From NCBI GenBank assembly GCA_002371695.1, contig DFGG01000069.1:1-17035 (forward strand): a stretch of DNA of 17,035 nucleotides. Direction: 5' to 3'. Origin of the DNA: a bacterium UBA3756. GTDB taxonomy: Bacteria > Bacteroidota > Bacteroidia > Bacteroidales > Bacteroidaceae. The translations under genes and the position numbers were made by a program. The notes below the pieces were generated by a model. It saw only the letters and a list, made by a program, of their open reading frames with translations. It ran no database searches and was not told the DNA's origin. This document shows, in pieces, positions 6,694 to 14,050 of this stretch (positions within the stretch are counted from its first letter, which is position 1; each line of letters starts with the position of its first letter).

Positions 6694-6766
6694 GCCCATG
6701 CAACTCGTGGTGCCGAGGGCGGTCAGAGCCGCCGAGATGATGCTCACGATGATCTGGAGAATTCAT
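6694..6766 (-). pseudogene. Remnant of a 'smalltalk' small-protein gene
   Basis: On the - strand, a frame reads ILQIIVSIISAALTALGTTS then CMG (6762-6694). It resembles the hydrophobic core and TSC-M ending of the Bacteroidales 'smalltalk' family, proteins of about 30 residues and unknown function. The usual start (M-x-K...W) is missing: an in-frame TGA lies immediately upstream at 6765-6763, and the only nearby ATG (6766) is in another frame. A small deletion with frameshift after ATGAA would explain this. The HU-like and amidase genes that commonly accompany smalltalk genes are absent. Family assignment is from memory of the pattern. Confidence 0.5.
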
Positions 6767-6784
6767 CGAAATTGCTCACGCACG

Positions 6785-6811
6785 GCAGAGTAGATGCAAA
6801 CATCACTCTGC
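6785..6811. repeat. Hairpin near smalltalk remnant
   Basis: GCAGAGT-A-GATG, a CAAA loop region, then CATC-ACTCTGC: an eleven-base-pair stem with one bulged A. There is no T-run on either side, so it is not a convincing terminator. Its role is unknown; it is a structured part of the decayed intergenic segment 6601-7217, which otherwise holds only the inverted repeat and palindrome. Confidence 0.45.
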
Positions 6812-6937
6812 TCTCGCTTACTCGCATTTTTCAGCACCAATTGACGGCATTTTCACGAGCCGTAATTTCGTGGCCTCGATACCGTGATTTTCGTGTCTGC
6901 GAGATTACGTTTCGTCAGCAGCGGTCAAAATCTGGAA

Positions 6938-7099
6938 TTTGTGACATGTGAATTTGTGACATTAAGCACCTTCCATATCGTTGGCGGCAAAACACCCCTA
7001 TATATTATAAATTATATAATATTATAATATTATATAATTCTTATAACCTACAGCCGACATATCAAATCTCCTTAATGTCACAAAGTCACATGTCACAAA
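6938..7099. repeat. 29-bp inverted repeat around AT-rich centre
   Basis: The left arm (6938-6966) and the reverse complement of the right arm (7071-7099) agree at 28 of 29 positions. Each arm contains TTTGTGAC repeated twice, about 14 bases apart. The 104-base centre is largely A and T between 6998 and 7046. Similar GTGAC/GTCAC-rich repeats are, as I recall, seen beside VirE/DUF3987-type loci in Bacteroidales, which would fit the smalltalk remnant nearby, but this is not verified. Confidence 0.8.
7010..7039. repeat. Perfect 30-bp AT-only palindrome
   Basis: A sequence of only A and T in which positions 7010-7024 are exactly the reverse complement of 7025-7039. It sits nearly at the centre of the 29-bp inverted repeat (centre 7018.5 against 7024.5). 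It could extrude as a cruciform or be bound by a dimeric protein. Function is unknown. Confidence 0.8.
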
Positions 7100-7217
7100 G
7101 TCGCGATTAAGTGTCTTTCGTTGTGCATTAGTTAGGTATTAAGATTTTTCGGGATTCCCGTAAAAAAAAGGTTGATAAATCCGTAATTTGTGTAGCCATT
7201 ATTTGAAGGAGAAGTTG

Positions 7218-7225
7218 TATCTTTG
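7218..7225 (+). promoter_or_regulatory. -7 box ahead of acetyltransferase remnant
   Basis: TATCTTTG, a full match to the Bacteroidetes -7 consensus and followed by CAGCG, lies 39 bases before the ATG at 7265. No clear TTG is found at the standard -33 distance. It suggests the broken gene downstream may still be transcribed. Confidence 0.5.
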
Positions 7226-7264
7226 CAGCGTTAAAACGACATAGCAAATTAAAAATATAGAGTT

Positions 7265-7428
7265 ATGACAGAATTTGAAAAGATGCGCAGTGAAGAGTTC
7301 TATGACTTTACCAGCGAGGAGTGTCTGGCAAGTTACTACAGGAGCCGGATACGATTGTTGGTGGTGTTCCAGCGAAAGTCATCAAAAAGATAGTGGTAGA
7401 CACCGAGGGCAGCAGCACCGTAGGTTAG
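7265..7428 (+). pseudogene. Sugar O-acetyltransferase, internally deleted
   Basis: The ATG opens MTEFEKMRSEEFYDF, the characteristic N-terminus of the maltose/galactoside O-acetyltransferase family (left-handed beta-helix, acetyl-CoA-dependent). In another frame, from 7342, EPDTIVGGVPAKVIKKI is the family's conserved C-terminal end, stopping at 7428. The whole hexapeptide-repeat body between them, about 140-150 residues in a normal protein near 190, is missing, and the two parts are out of frame. The open frame from 7265 therefore ends after 42 residues at 7393 with no catalytic histidine. The deletion junction lies between about 7325 and 7345. The promoter box and start region are preserved, so the loss may be fairly recent. 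Confidence 0.8.
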
Positions 7429-7434
7429 GGGATA

Positions 7435-8142
7435 CTATAGTTTGAATCTCCGCCATGCAAATCGTGGCACCCTGCGCCAGAAGGCTGTCAGCAGGCGATA
7501 CTTCCAGTCGATGATGCGGATGTGTTGACGCTGCTTGATGGCATGAACGATCTCTTCGGCCACCTTTTCTGGGCGCAGCATCAAGGGATACCGAAAGTCG
7601 CCACTCAGCAAGTCTGTATCCACAAAGCCGGGTCGAATGTCGGTGAAGCGGATGTTCAGTCCTCGGCTGTTTGCCTGTTGTTCCAATGCCTGCAGATATA
7701 CATTCTGTAGGGCCTTGGTGGCAGAGTAGGCGGGAGCAGGCCCCAGACCTTTGGTGCCAGCGATGGAGGTAATGGCTGCAATATGTCCACCACCATGACT
7801 GGCAAAGTACCTGTAGGCAGCACCGATCATGCGGGTGAAACCCACTCCGTTGGTCTCGAGTGTGGCCAGTTCGATGTCCTCGCTGAGTTCACGGTTCTGT
7901 TTGCCAATGCCCGAGGCGTAGAAGAACAAGTCCATGCCTCCTGTCTTATTGATAAGTCTCTCGAGGGCTGTCGTAGCTTCATCAGTGGTTACGTCAATCT
8001 GTTCTACAGCTACTGCGCCGATACCCTGCATGCGTTCTATCCGGCGGGCAGCAACACCAACCGTCCATCCCTGACTGATAAGCAACTTAGCAACCTCCTG
8101 GCCGATACCTGAGGAAGCACCGATCACAATGGCTCTTTTCAT
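7435..8142 (-). CDS. Short-chain dehydrogenase/reductase
   Basis: A 235-residue classical SDR, an NAD(P)-dependent oxidoreductase with a Rossmann fold. GASSGIG at 8-14 is the cofactor loop, and S126, Y139 and K143 (YSATK) are the catalytic residues; N98 is the structural Asn. The usual NAG motif reads YASG at 75-78. Arg33-Arg34 after the second strand suggest preference for NADPH. An open frame extends to an ATG at 8181, but MKRAIVIGASSGIG from 8142 starts at the normal distance from the cofactor loop. The C-terminus is basic and aromatic (WKYRLLTAFWRRVPRFAWRRFKL in essence), possibly a membrane-associating helix. It is divergent from the acyl-ACP thioesterase; the substrate is unknown. Confidence 0.9.
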   Translation of the reverse strand: MKRAIVIGASSGIGQEVAKLLISQGWTVGVAARRIERMQGIGAVAVEQIDVTTDEATTALERLINKTGGMDLFFYASGIGKQNRELSEDIELATLETNGVGFTRMIGAAYRYFASHGGGHIAAITSIAGTKGLGPAPAYSATKALQNVYLQALEQQANSRGLNIRFTDIRPGFVDTDLLSGDFRYPLMLRPEKVAEEIVHAIKQRQHIRIIDWKYRLLTAFWRRVPRFAWRRFKL

Positions 8143-8243
8143 TTGTTCCGTCTTATTGCCCATGATTCTTGGATAATTCAAACATTCTTCATAAACAATC
8201 CTAATTTTCGCTGCAATTATAGTTATTTTACGGCATAATTGTG

Positions 8244-8251
8244 TAATTTTG
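8244..8251 (+). promoter_or_regulatory. -7 box of the acyl-ACP thioesterase gene
   Basis: TAATTTTG matches TAnnTTTG, 67 bases before the thioesterase ATG. No clear TTG is found at -33. On the opposite strand TATAATTG nearby (one mismatch) may serve the SDR gene; this 137-base gap would then be a divergent promoter region. Confidence 0.45.
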
Positions 8252-8318
8252 TACGCCGATTTAAATGATTTTAGTGATCAAAAGACAATCGGCCAATTGA
8301 AACACATTATATAAGAAT

Positions 8319-9020
8319 ATGTATAGTCTAAATTATCAAGTGACTACGAGCACCTGCGATAGCGAGGGACGGCTGAAACTCTATTCGGCCCTGCAGATGA
8401 TGCAGGATTGCTCAGAGATGTGGATTGACTCCGAGCCAGGAGTGAAGCAGTATTTTACCGAACAGAACATGGCACAGCTGCTGGCTTCCCGTCAGGTGGA
8501 GGTGATGCGCGTGCCGTTGTTCAAGGAATCGCTGACGGTAACTACCTCCGTCTATGGCATGAAACCGATGTTCGGATTCCGCAATACCTTTATCTATGAT
8601 GCATTGGGCAACCCCTGCTACCGCACTTGGAGCATGGGTGCGTTTGTTGATAAGACTAACGGCAAGCTGAAGCGCGTGGATGATGCCACCATCGCCTCGA
8701 TGCAACTGGAACCACAGTTGGAGATGAACTACCGTGACCGGCGAATCATCTTGCCACGTACGGGAGGTGAGGTAATGGAACCCGTCAAGGTGCTCCGCGC
8801 CGATATCGATTATAACCGCCACATGAATAATGCCAACTATGTCCGCATGGCGATGGAATTATTGCCGGCAGACTTCGAAGTGAAGGGCTTACGGGTGGAT
8901 TATCGCGTTGCCGCCAAATTGGGTGACACACTTACGCCAACCGTCTATCAGACAGATGGCTGCTATGTCGTGGCCTTGTCTGTCGGTTCTGAGGCTTGCG
9001 CTATTATTGAGTTTACTTGA
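8319..9020 (+). CDS. Acyl-ACP thioesterase
   Basis: A 233-residue member of the acyl-ACP thioesterase family (plant FatA/FatB-like, double hot-dog). It releases free fatty acids from acyl-carrier protein in the cytoplasm. The N-terminal half keeps the first hot-dog core (YSALQMMQDCSEMW, about 22-35). The second half has ADIDYNRHMNNANYV (162-175), matching the family catalytic motif DxNxHxNNxxY with D164, N166 and H168. The length equals that of bacterial members. The start at 8319 places MYSLNYQVTTSTCD at the normal N-terminus. It is followed after 51 bases by PcrA, which probably has its own promoter. Chain-length preference cannot be read. Confidence 0.92.
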   Translation: MYSLNYQVTTSTCDSEGRLKLYSALQMMQDCSEMWIDSEPGVKQYFTEQNMAQLLASRQVEVMRVPLFKESLTVTTSVYGMKPMFGFRNTFIYDALGNPCYRTWSMGAFVDKTNGKLKRVDDATIASMQLEPQLEMNYRDRRIILPRTGGEVMEPVKVLRADIDYNRHMNNANYVRMAMELLPADFEVKGLRVDYRVAAKLGDTLTPTVYQTDGCYVVALSVGSEACAIIEFT

Positions 9021-9046
9021 TAAGGATTATAAACAAACAATATTTG
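9016..9046 (+). promoter_or_regulatory. Predicted pcrA promoter
   Basis: CTTG (9016-9019, overlapping the thioesterase stop), a 19-base spacer, and AATATTTG (9039-9046), seven of eight matches to TAnnTTTG. It lies 25 bases before the pcrA ATG at 9072. Confidence 0.45.
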
Positions 9047-9071
9047 CAGCGTCTTAAGGAATTTGAGTTTG

Positions 9072-11441
9072 ATGAACACAGAGATATTGCGTGAACTGAA
9101 TGATAGTCAGCGCCTCGCGGTGGAATACTGCGACGGAGCGAGCCTTGTGATTGCAGGTGCAGGATCGGGTAAGACAAGGGTACTGACGTATAAGATCGCC
9201 TGGTTGCTGGAGCAGGGGATGGCCCCCTGGCAGATCCTCGCACTGACCTTTACCAATAAGGCTGCCCGGGAGATGAAGGAGCGTATCGGCCGACTGGTAG
9301 GACAGGAGCGGTCCCGCTATCTGCAGATGGGTACCTTCCATTCTGTCTTCGCACGTATCCTGAGGGCTGAGGCCGATAAAATCGGCTATAGCTCCAACTT
9401 TACCATCTATGACCAGACAGATGCCCGTTCGCTGGTGAAAGCCATCATCAAGGAGATGGGACTCGATGACAAGGTGTATAAGCCATCCTCAGTGGCCGAC
9501 CGCATATCGATGGCCAAGAACCATCTGCTGCTGCCGCAGGCTTATCAGCAGAGCTCATGGGCCTCTGACGATGCCACCCGGAAGCAGCCTCAGGTCTCTA
9601 ATATATATATAAGGTACGCGGAAAGGTGTCGTCAGGCCAATGCGATGGACTTTGATGACCTGCTCGTCCAGACATGGGTTCTCTTCCAGAACCACGAGGA
9701 TGTCAGAAAGAAATATGTGAATAAGTTCCAGTTTGTGCTCGTGGACGAGTATCAGGACACAAACTTTGCCCAGCAAGCCATTGTCTACCAGCTCTCGAAG
9801 GAGCATCAGCGTGTTTGTGTCGTGGGTGACGATGCCCAGAGCATCTACTCCTTCCGAGGTGCCAATATTGACAACATCCTCGATTTCCAGCAGCAGTATC
9901 CCGGCTCGAAACTCTTCAAACTCGAACAGAACTATCGTTCGACGCAGCTTATCGTGCAGGCAGCCAACTCACTGATACGCCGCAACGAGCGACAGATACC
10001 CAAGAATGTCTTTTCTGAGAACGAGCATGGTGAACGGCTCCAGCTGAAGCCTGCCTACTCTGATAAGGAAGAGGCCATGATCGTGACTCAGGACATCAAG
10101 CGCATCCGCCGACAGGACCATTGCAATTGGAGCGACTTTGCCATTCTCTACCGTACCAATTCTCAGAGCCGTTCGTTCGAAGAGCAAATGCGCAAGGACA
10201 ACATTCCGTACCGTATCTATGGCGGTCTGAGCTTCTATCAGCGCAAGGAGATCAAGGATGTGATAGCCTACTTCCGGCTGGTGGCCAATCCCGACGATGA
10301 AGAAGCCTTCAAGCGTATCGTGAACTACCCAGCCCGTGGTATTGGTGATACGACTGTGGGCAGAATCATACAGACGGCACAGGCTTACGGAGTGAGTCTC
10401 TGGCAGGTGATCAAGGAGCCTGTTCTCTTCCCAACAGGTGTCAACAAAAGCACACAGACGAAGCTGAACGCTTTCCGTGAACTGATTGAAGGCTGGATAG
10501 CCCGGCTCAACACCGAGGATGCCTATACACTCGGACACGACATCATCATGAGCTCAGGCATCAGCAAGGATATCTACAGCAGTCGCAATCCCGAGGATAT
10601 CTCCCGTCAGGAGAATCTCGAAGAGTTCCTTAATGGCATGCAGGATTTTGTGGAGAGCCGTAGAGAGGAGGATATGGGCGAACAGGTGTATCTGCCCGAC
10701 TTCCTTCAGGAGGTGGCGTTGCTGACCGACCTTGACAGCGATTCAGGCGATGTGAACGATAAGGTGACGCTGATGACCATCCATTCTGCCAAGGGACTGG
10801 AGTTCCCCACGGTGTTCGTAGTCGGACTCGAGGAGAACATCTTCCCAAGTCCGATGTGTACCAACTCGATGCGAGAACTCGAGGAGGAGCGCCGATTGCT
10901 CTATGTAGCCATCACGAGGGCCGAGAAGCATTGCATCCTGACCTGTGCCCAGAATCGTTGGCGCTACGGACGGATGGAGTATGACACGCCCTCAAGATTC
11001 ATCCGTGATATTGATCCGGAACTGATCGACGTGCAGAGTGAACAGGGTGGGGAGTCATCATTCAGATCTTCCTTTGGAGGCAGTTCATACGGTGGGAGCC
11101 GTTCAGCGCAATGGATGCAGAATCCCCGTCCCGTTGCCACACAGTTCAAGGCAGACCCCAAACCTCGCATGGTTGCGCCACGTCAGCCGGAGAAGCCAGT
11201 TGATCCCTTCGGGGCAAACTTCAAGCGTGTGTATAATGCCGTGGCTCCCCGAAAGATGGCCGATGAACCAGCTGTTGGCGATCTCCGTGAGGGTTGCACT
11301 ATAGAGCATCAGCGATTCGGTATCGGTACCGTGAACAGGATAGAGGGAACAGGTGAGAATACCAAGGCCACTGTTGAGTTCCGTAATGCCGGTACAAAGC
11401 AATTACTGCTGAAGTTTGCAAAGTTCAAGATTATAAAATAA
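9072..11441 (+). CDS. pcrA: UvrD/PcrA superfamily 1 DNA helicase
   Basis: A 789-residue 3'-5' helicase for nucleotide excision repair and for clearing recombination intermediates and stalled complexes. The motifs are complete: Q motif LNDSQRLAV, Walker A GAGSGKT (29-35), Ia ALTFTNKAAREMKERI, II VDEYQDT (D225-E226), III GDDAQSIYSFRGA, IV LEQNYRST, V TIHSAKGLEFPTVFVVGLEE and VI EERRLLYVAITRAE. The C-terminus (about 735-789: GCTIEHQRFGIGTV...) is the Tudor-like domain that in PcrA/UvrD contacts RNA polymerase, after a Gly/Ser/Arg-rich linker. The ATG at 9072 is chosen over a TTG at 9063, which would add three residues. PcrA and UvrD cannot be separated from sequence alone. Confidence 0.96.
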   Translation: MNTEILRELNDSQRLAVEYCDGASLVIAGAGSGKTRVLTYKIAWLLEQGMAPWQILALTFTNKAAREMKERIGRLVGQERSRYLQMGTFHSVFARILRAEADKIGYSSNFTIYDQTDARSLVKAIIKEMGLDDKVYKPSSVADRISMAKNHLLLPQAYQQSSWASDDATRKQPQVSNIYIRYAERCRQANAMDFDDLLVQTWVLFQNHEDVRKKYVNKFQFVLVDEYQDTNFAQQAIVYQLSKEHQRVCVVGDDAQSIYSFRGANIDNILDFQQQYPGSKLFKLEQNYRSTQLIVQAANSLIRRNERQIPKNVFSENEHGERLQLKPAYSDKEEAMIVTQDIKRIRRQDHCNWSDFAILYRTNSQSRSFEEQMRKDNIPYRIYGGLSFYQRKEIKDVIAYFRLVANPDDEEAFKRIVNYPARGIGDTTVGRIIQTAQAYGVSLWQVIKEPVLFPTGVNKSTQTKLNAFRELIEGWIARLNTEDAYTLGHDIIMSSGISKDIYSSRNPEDISRQENLEEFLNGMQDFVESRREEDMGEQVYLPDFLQEVALLTDLDSDSGDVNDKVTLMTIHSAKGLEFPTVFVVGLEENIFPSPMCTNSMRELEEERRLLYVAITRAEKHCILTCAQNRWRYGRMEYDTPSRFIRDIDPELIDVQSEQGGESSFRSSFGGSSYGGSRSAQWMQNPRPVATQFKADPKPRMVAPRQPEKPVDPFGANFKRVYNAVAPRKMADEPAVGDLREGCTIEHQRFGIGTVNRIEGTGENTKATVEFRNAGTKQLLLKFAKFKIIK

Positions 11442-11442
11442 A

Positions 11443-11574
11443 TTAGAGCGACTCGTCATCGGGTCGCTCTATTTCTCTCTTATTGCTCTTGGGCAGGTGG
11501 CGCTTCTTCCGCAGCCAGGCAGCCTTACGGGCTTCGTAGTCCTCTCGGTGCTTCTCCAGATATCCGTCAGCCAT
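11443..11574 (-). CDS. Small coupled protein after DUF4270
   Basis: A 43-residue frame starting MADGYLEKHREDYEARKAAW and ending IERPDDESL. The ATG lies one base after the DUF4270 stop (TGA-G-ATG), so translation would be coupled. The sequence is charged, with a helical N-terminal half and a basic middle (LRKKRHLPKSNKR), no signal and no membrane segment. Small proteins with a similar MAD-YLE start occur in other Bacteroidales and are sometimes misnamed dehydrogenases; I recall the pattern but cannot confirm it. Its last nine codons form the hairpin shared with pcrA's 3' end. Function is unknown. Confidence 0.65.
   Translation of the reverse strand: MADGYLEKHREDYEARKAAWLRKKRHLPKSNKREIERPDDESL
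11445..11470. terminator. Bidirectional terminator of pcrA and its convergent gene
   Basis: AGAGCGAC (11445-11452) pairs with GTCGCTCT (11463-11470), extendable by a C-G and a G-T pair. The + strand continues ATTTCTCTCTT and the - strand AATTTATTTT, so it can end pcrA and the 43-residue gene alike. It begins three bases after the pcrA stop and lies inside the coding region of the small gene. Confidence 0.7.
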
Positions 11575-11575
11575 C

Positions 11576-13054
11576 TCAGTCGTTGAATTTGGCGTAGACC
11601 ACCTTCAGTTTGATCGGATTCTCGTTTGTGCCCTTGACCAGTCTTGTGCTTGTCATACTCATCTCGTGGGTGAGGGCTATAGGAGCCGATGCCGTGGTAG
11701 AGGTTGTAGTAGTGGTGGTGGTACTGCTGGCAGTGAGTGCATGTACTGGTATCAGCATGGCCTTGTTCCAGTTGGGATGCTTCTCAACCCATGCCGGATC
11801 GTTCTTCAGTCCTTGCTGCTTGGCATTGTACATCCTGACCAACAGGTTGCTGATATCGCTACTGCTTGAGAAGGAGTATGCATTCTTGCTGAGCGTGGTG
11901 TAGAAGGCATAGAGGTTGTTGTAGTTGCGGGTATTCTCGAAGAAGTGGTTCACACTGTCCTTATGGATCAGCATCACGCGTTGCGGTGACTTGAATGAAT
12001 AATCAGATAGGAAGTCATTGTTGATACGGTTGAAGACCACACTGGCCGATAGCAGTGAGTCGCTGGTGTGGTTATTCTTGATCTCGTCTACGGGCAACGT
12101 AACCTCTGTGAAGATGCCTGCTGGGGTCTTCATATAGGTACAAGTGTTGTCTGCAGCCAACTGCTTGAGAGCTTCCTTATCGTTCTGTACGGTGATGGTC
12201 TGCAGAACTTCCTGCGTGGATGCAGCAGCCATAAAGCTACTATAATCTGTTTCGGCTGTCTGACTGTGATAGTGATAGTAGACCCTAAGACCGATATCGT
12301 AGAATTTTGCCATGAATCCCTCACCGTCGATGACTTCGGCATAGAAACCAGGACAGATGTTGTGAATAAAGGCGTATGAGTTCTTGAAGAATTCCGGATG
12401 ATCGTAGAATTTCCTCAGGATATAGGTGCCGTAGTTGTTGTAAGTGACACCATCTTTATCGGTATAAGGCTCATTGAGCCTGATGTCTATAAAGTGGAGG
12501 GGCGTTCCTGTGTCCTCATCTTCATCGTTCATGTTGTGCATGGAGAAAGTCAGATATTTCTTGATGCCGTTCTGACGTACGTATCCACTCTTGGCAGGAT
12601 CGAAATTGGTGTAGTGGATACCGTCTGCAATGGGCTTTTCAAGTTCAGAGACCTTGATTTTCAAGGCAGCCAACGTGTCTCCAAAGCAATTTTTCTCGTC
12701 GAAGAAGAGCAGGATTTCGCATGAGTCTGCCACCACCTTGCCATCGTCTGATACTGCCATTTGACTTTCGTCAGGCAGGTGCTTGTTCTCCATCATATTG
12801 AACTGGAACATGAAATTGCTCTTCACGATGGACCCTGTTTCAGGATCACTGACCTTGCCCAGATAACACTCCTCGTTGTAGGAATATACGGAGTCGGGTA
12901 AAAAGGAATTGGTGAGTACGTTGAATTCGGAGTAGGTCACCAGTAGGTTATCGCTGGCGCTTGTCAGCGAGTCGCCTACTGTACCTGTGCCCTCATCACA
13001 AGAAATTATCGCCATTGCTGTGAGTGCAATCGCTGTAAGATGTTTGAATTTCAT
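11576..13054 (-). CDS. DUF4270 lipoprotein
   Basis: A 492-residue exported lipoprotein. The signal peptide ends in AIISC with Cys19 as the lipidated residue, followed by DEGTGTVGDSL, the start typical of Bacteroidetes DUF4270 proteins. The mature part is rich in beta-strands, with a C-terminal region ending RLVKGTNENPIKLKVVYAKF. No enzymatic motif is seen and the role is unknown. Near residues 439-457 there is a low-complexity Thr/Ser/Ala run (SSTTTTTTTSTTASA), unusual in an otherwise ordinary protein. The gene starts 27 bases after the starch-synthase-like gene and precedes the 43-residue gene by one base, so the three form an operon. Confidence 0.88.
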   Translation of the reverse strand: MKFKHLTAIALTAMAIISCDEGTGTVGDSLTSASDNLLVTYSEFNVLTNSFLPDSVYSYNEECYLGKVSDPETGSIVKSNFMFQFNMMENKHLPDESQMAVSDDGKVVADSCEILLFFDEKNCFGDTLAALKIKVSELEKPIADGIHYTNFDPAKSGYVRQNGIKKYLTFSMHNMNDEDEDTGTPLHFIDIRLNEPYTDKDGVTYNNYGTYILRKFYDHPEFFKNSYAFIHNICPGFYAEVIDGEGFMAKFYDIGLRVYYHYHSQTAETDYSSFMAAASTQEVLQTITVQNDKEALKQLAADNTCTYMKTPAGIFTEVTLPVDEIKNNHTSDSLLSASVVFNRINNDFLSDYSFKSPQRVMLIHKDSVNHFFENTRNYNNLYAFYTTLSKNAYSFSSSSDISNLLVRMYNAKQQGLKNDPAWVEKHPNWNKAMLIPVHALTASSTTTTTTTSTTASAPIALTHEMSMTSTRLVKGTNENPIKLKVVYAKFND

Positions 13055-13081
13055 TTGTTTATCCTGTGTGTCGAATTTTGT

Positions 13082-13915
13082 TTAATCGTCTTCTGCCTCT
13101 TCTGCATCATCGGGGCATATCTGATTATAGAACTGCTCGATTGCATCGGCAAAGCTGTTGTCGGGGTATTGCAGGAGTGGAATCTCCTTTTCTTGCGTGT
13201 AATCCAACAGCTCTTGGTTGACCACTTTGTTGGCCTGAACTACACCATCGCTGTAGTCGATGGCCAACTTACCGAGCTCATCGAAGGTGAAGTTGTCGCT
13301 GTAAGGCTTCAAGAGGTCTGCCGTGACATCTCTGAACTCCAGGCACTGCTTGAAGTTGGTGCCCAGGTCGCTCTTCAGTGTTTTGGTAAACAGCGAGGTG
13401 ACCACCTTGGTATTGGCAAACGACGGTTCGTCATTGTAGGCCGTCTTGATATAGAGGGGCACCACACCGCTCATCCATCCCTGACAGTGGATGATGTCAG
13501 GCACCCAGCGCAGCTTCTTGACTGTCTCCAGTACGCCACGAGCAAAGAAGATGGCACGCTCTCCATTGTCGGGATAGTCTTCTCCCTGTTCGTTCTGCTC
13601 CATCTGGCGCTTGCTGAAATAGTCGTCATTGTCGATGAAATAGACCTGTACCTTTGCCGACTGGATGGTAGCCACCTTGATAATCAGCGGATGGTCTGTG
13701 TCATCTATAATCAGGTTCATTCCTGAGAGGCGTATCACCTCGTGCAGCTGACCGCGGCGCTCATTAATGGTTCCCCACTTTGGCATGAATGTACGGATTT
13801 CGTAACCTTTCTCCTGAATAGCTTGTGGCAGGTCTCTACCCATCAGCGACATGTCGGTATCTGGCACGTAAGGAGCTATTTCCTGATTGATGAATAATAT
13901 TTTCTTCTTTCCCAT
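13082..13915 (-). CDS. Starch-synthase-like GT5 N-domain protein
   Basis: A 277-residue protein resembling the N-terminal catalytic domain of glycogen/starch synthase (GT5), beginning MGKKKILFINQEIAPYVPDT and containing DIIHCQGWMSGVVPLYIKT at about 155-175. It lacks the C-terminal GT-B domain, which normally brings full synthases to around 480 residues, and ends in an acidic tail (DDAEEAEDD). The KxGGL motif for ADP-glucose near residue 16 reads VPDTD. It is therefore probably not a functional glycogen synthase. Such short proteins next to DUF4270 genes are conserved in Bacteroidetes, so this is a family form and not a fresh truncation (recalled). The ATG at 13915 is chosen over an upstream frame to 13957 because it lies just after the promoter box. 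Confidence 0.8.
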   Translation of the reverse strand: MGKKKILFINQEIAPYVPDTDMSLMGRDLPQAIQEKGYEIRTFMPKWGTINERRGQLHEVIRLSGMNLIIDDTDHPLIIKVATIQSAKVQVYFIDNDDYFSKRQMEQNEQGEDYPDNGERAIFFARGVLETVKKLRWVPDIIHCQGWMSGVVPLYIKTAYNDEPSFANTKVVTSLFTKTLKSDLGTNFKQCLEFRDVTADLLKPYSDNFTFDELGKLAIDYSDGVVQANKVVNQELLDYTQEKEIPLLQYPDNSFADAIEQFYNQICPDDAEEAEDD

Positions 13916-13934
13916 CTTTGATGATTTTGTCCGG

Positions 13935-13942
13935 CAAAGATA
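13935..13942 (-). promoter_or_regulatory. -7 box of the GT5-like/DUF4270 operon
   Basis: TATCTTTG on the - strand, a full consensus match followed by CCGG, 19 bases upstream of the ATG at 13915. This supports that start, since the alternative start at 13957 would lie upstream of the box. A TTG is not evident at the standard -33 distance. Confidence 0.6.
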
Positions 13943-14050
13943 CGAAATATTTTTCAAAAATCCGTCTTTATGCTCATGTTTTTAGCAAAAAGTGACACAT
14001 TTCAACGGGTTTTTTCGAACTTTTAATATTCACAAGGCGTTTGTATCATC

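Noticed and set aside
6479..6766. 95-codon - strand frame over the smalltalk remnant
   Set aside because: It begins at the out-of-frame ATG left by the decay and runs into the nitroreductase promoter and start; no family resemblance.
6938..7099. CRISPR array or insertion-sequence terminal repeats
   Set aside because: There are only two arms in inverted orientation, no regularly spaced direct repeats, and the 104-base interior holds no transposase.
9063..9071. TTG start for pcrA
   Set aside because: The ATG at 9072 gives the usual PcrA N-terminus; the TTG adds only three residues.
13040..13726. 228-codon + strand open frame over the GT5-like gene
   Set aside because: It is antisense to a gene with recognisable domain and promoter; the hydrophobic, Val/Leu-rich sequence is typical of a reverse-strand shadow.
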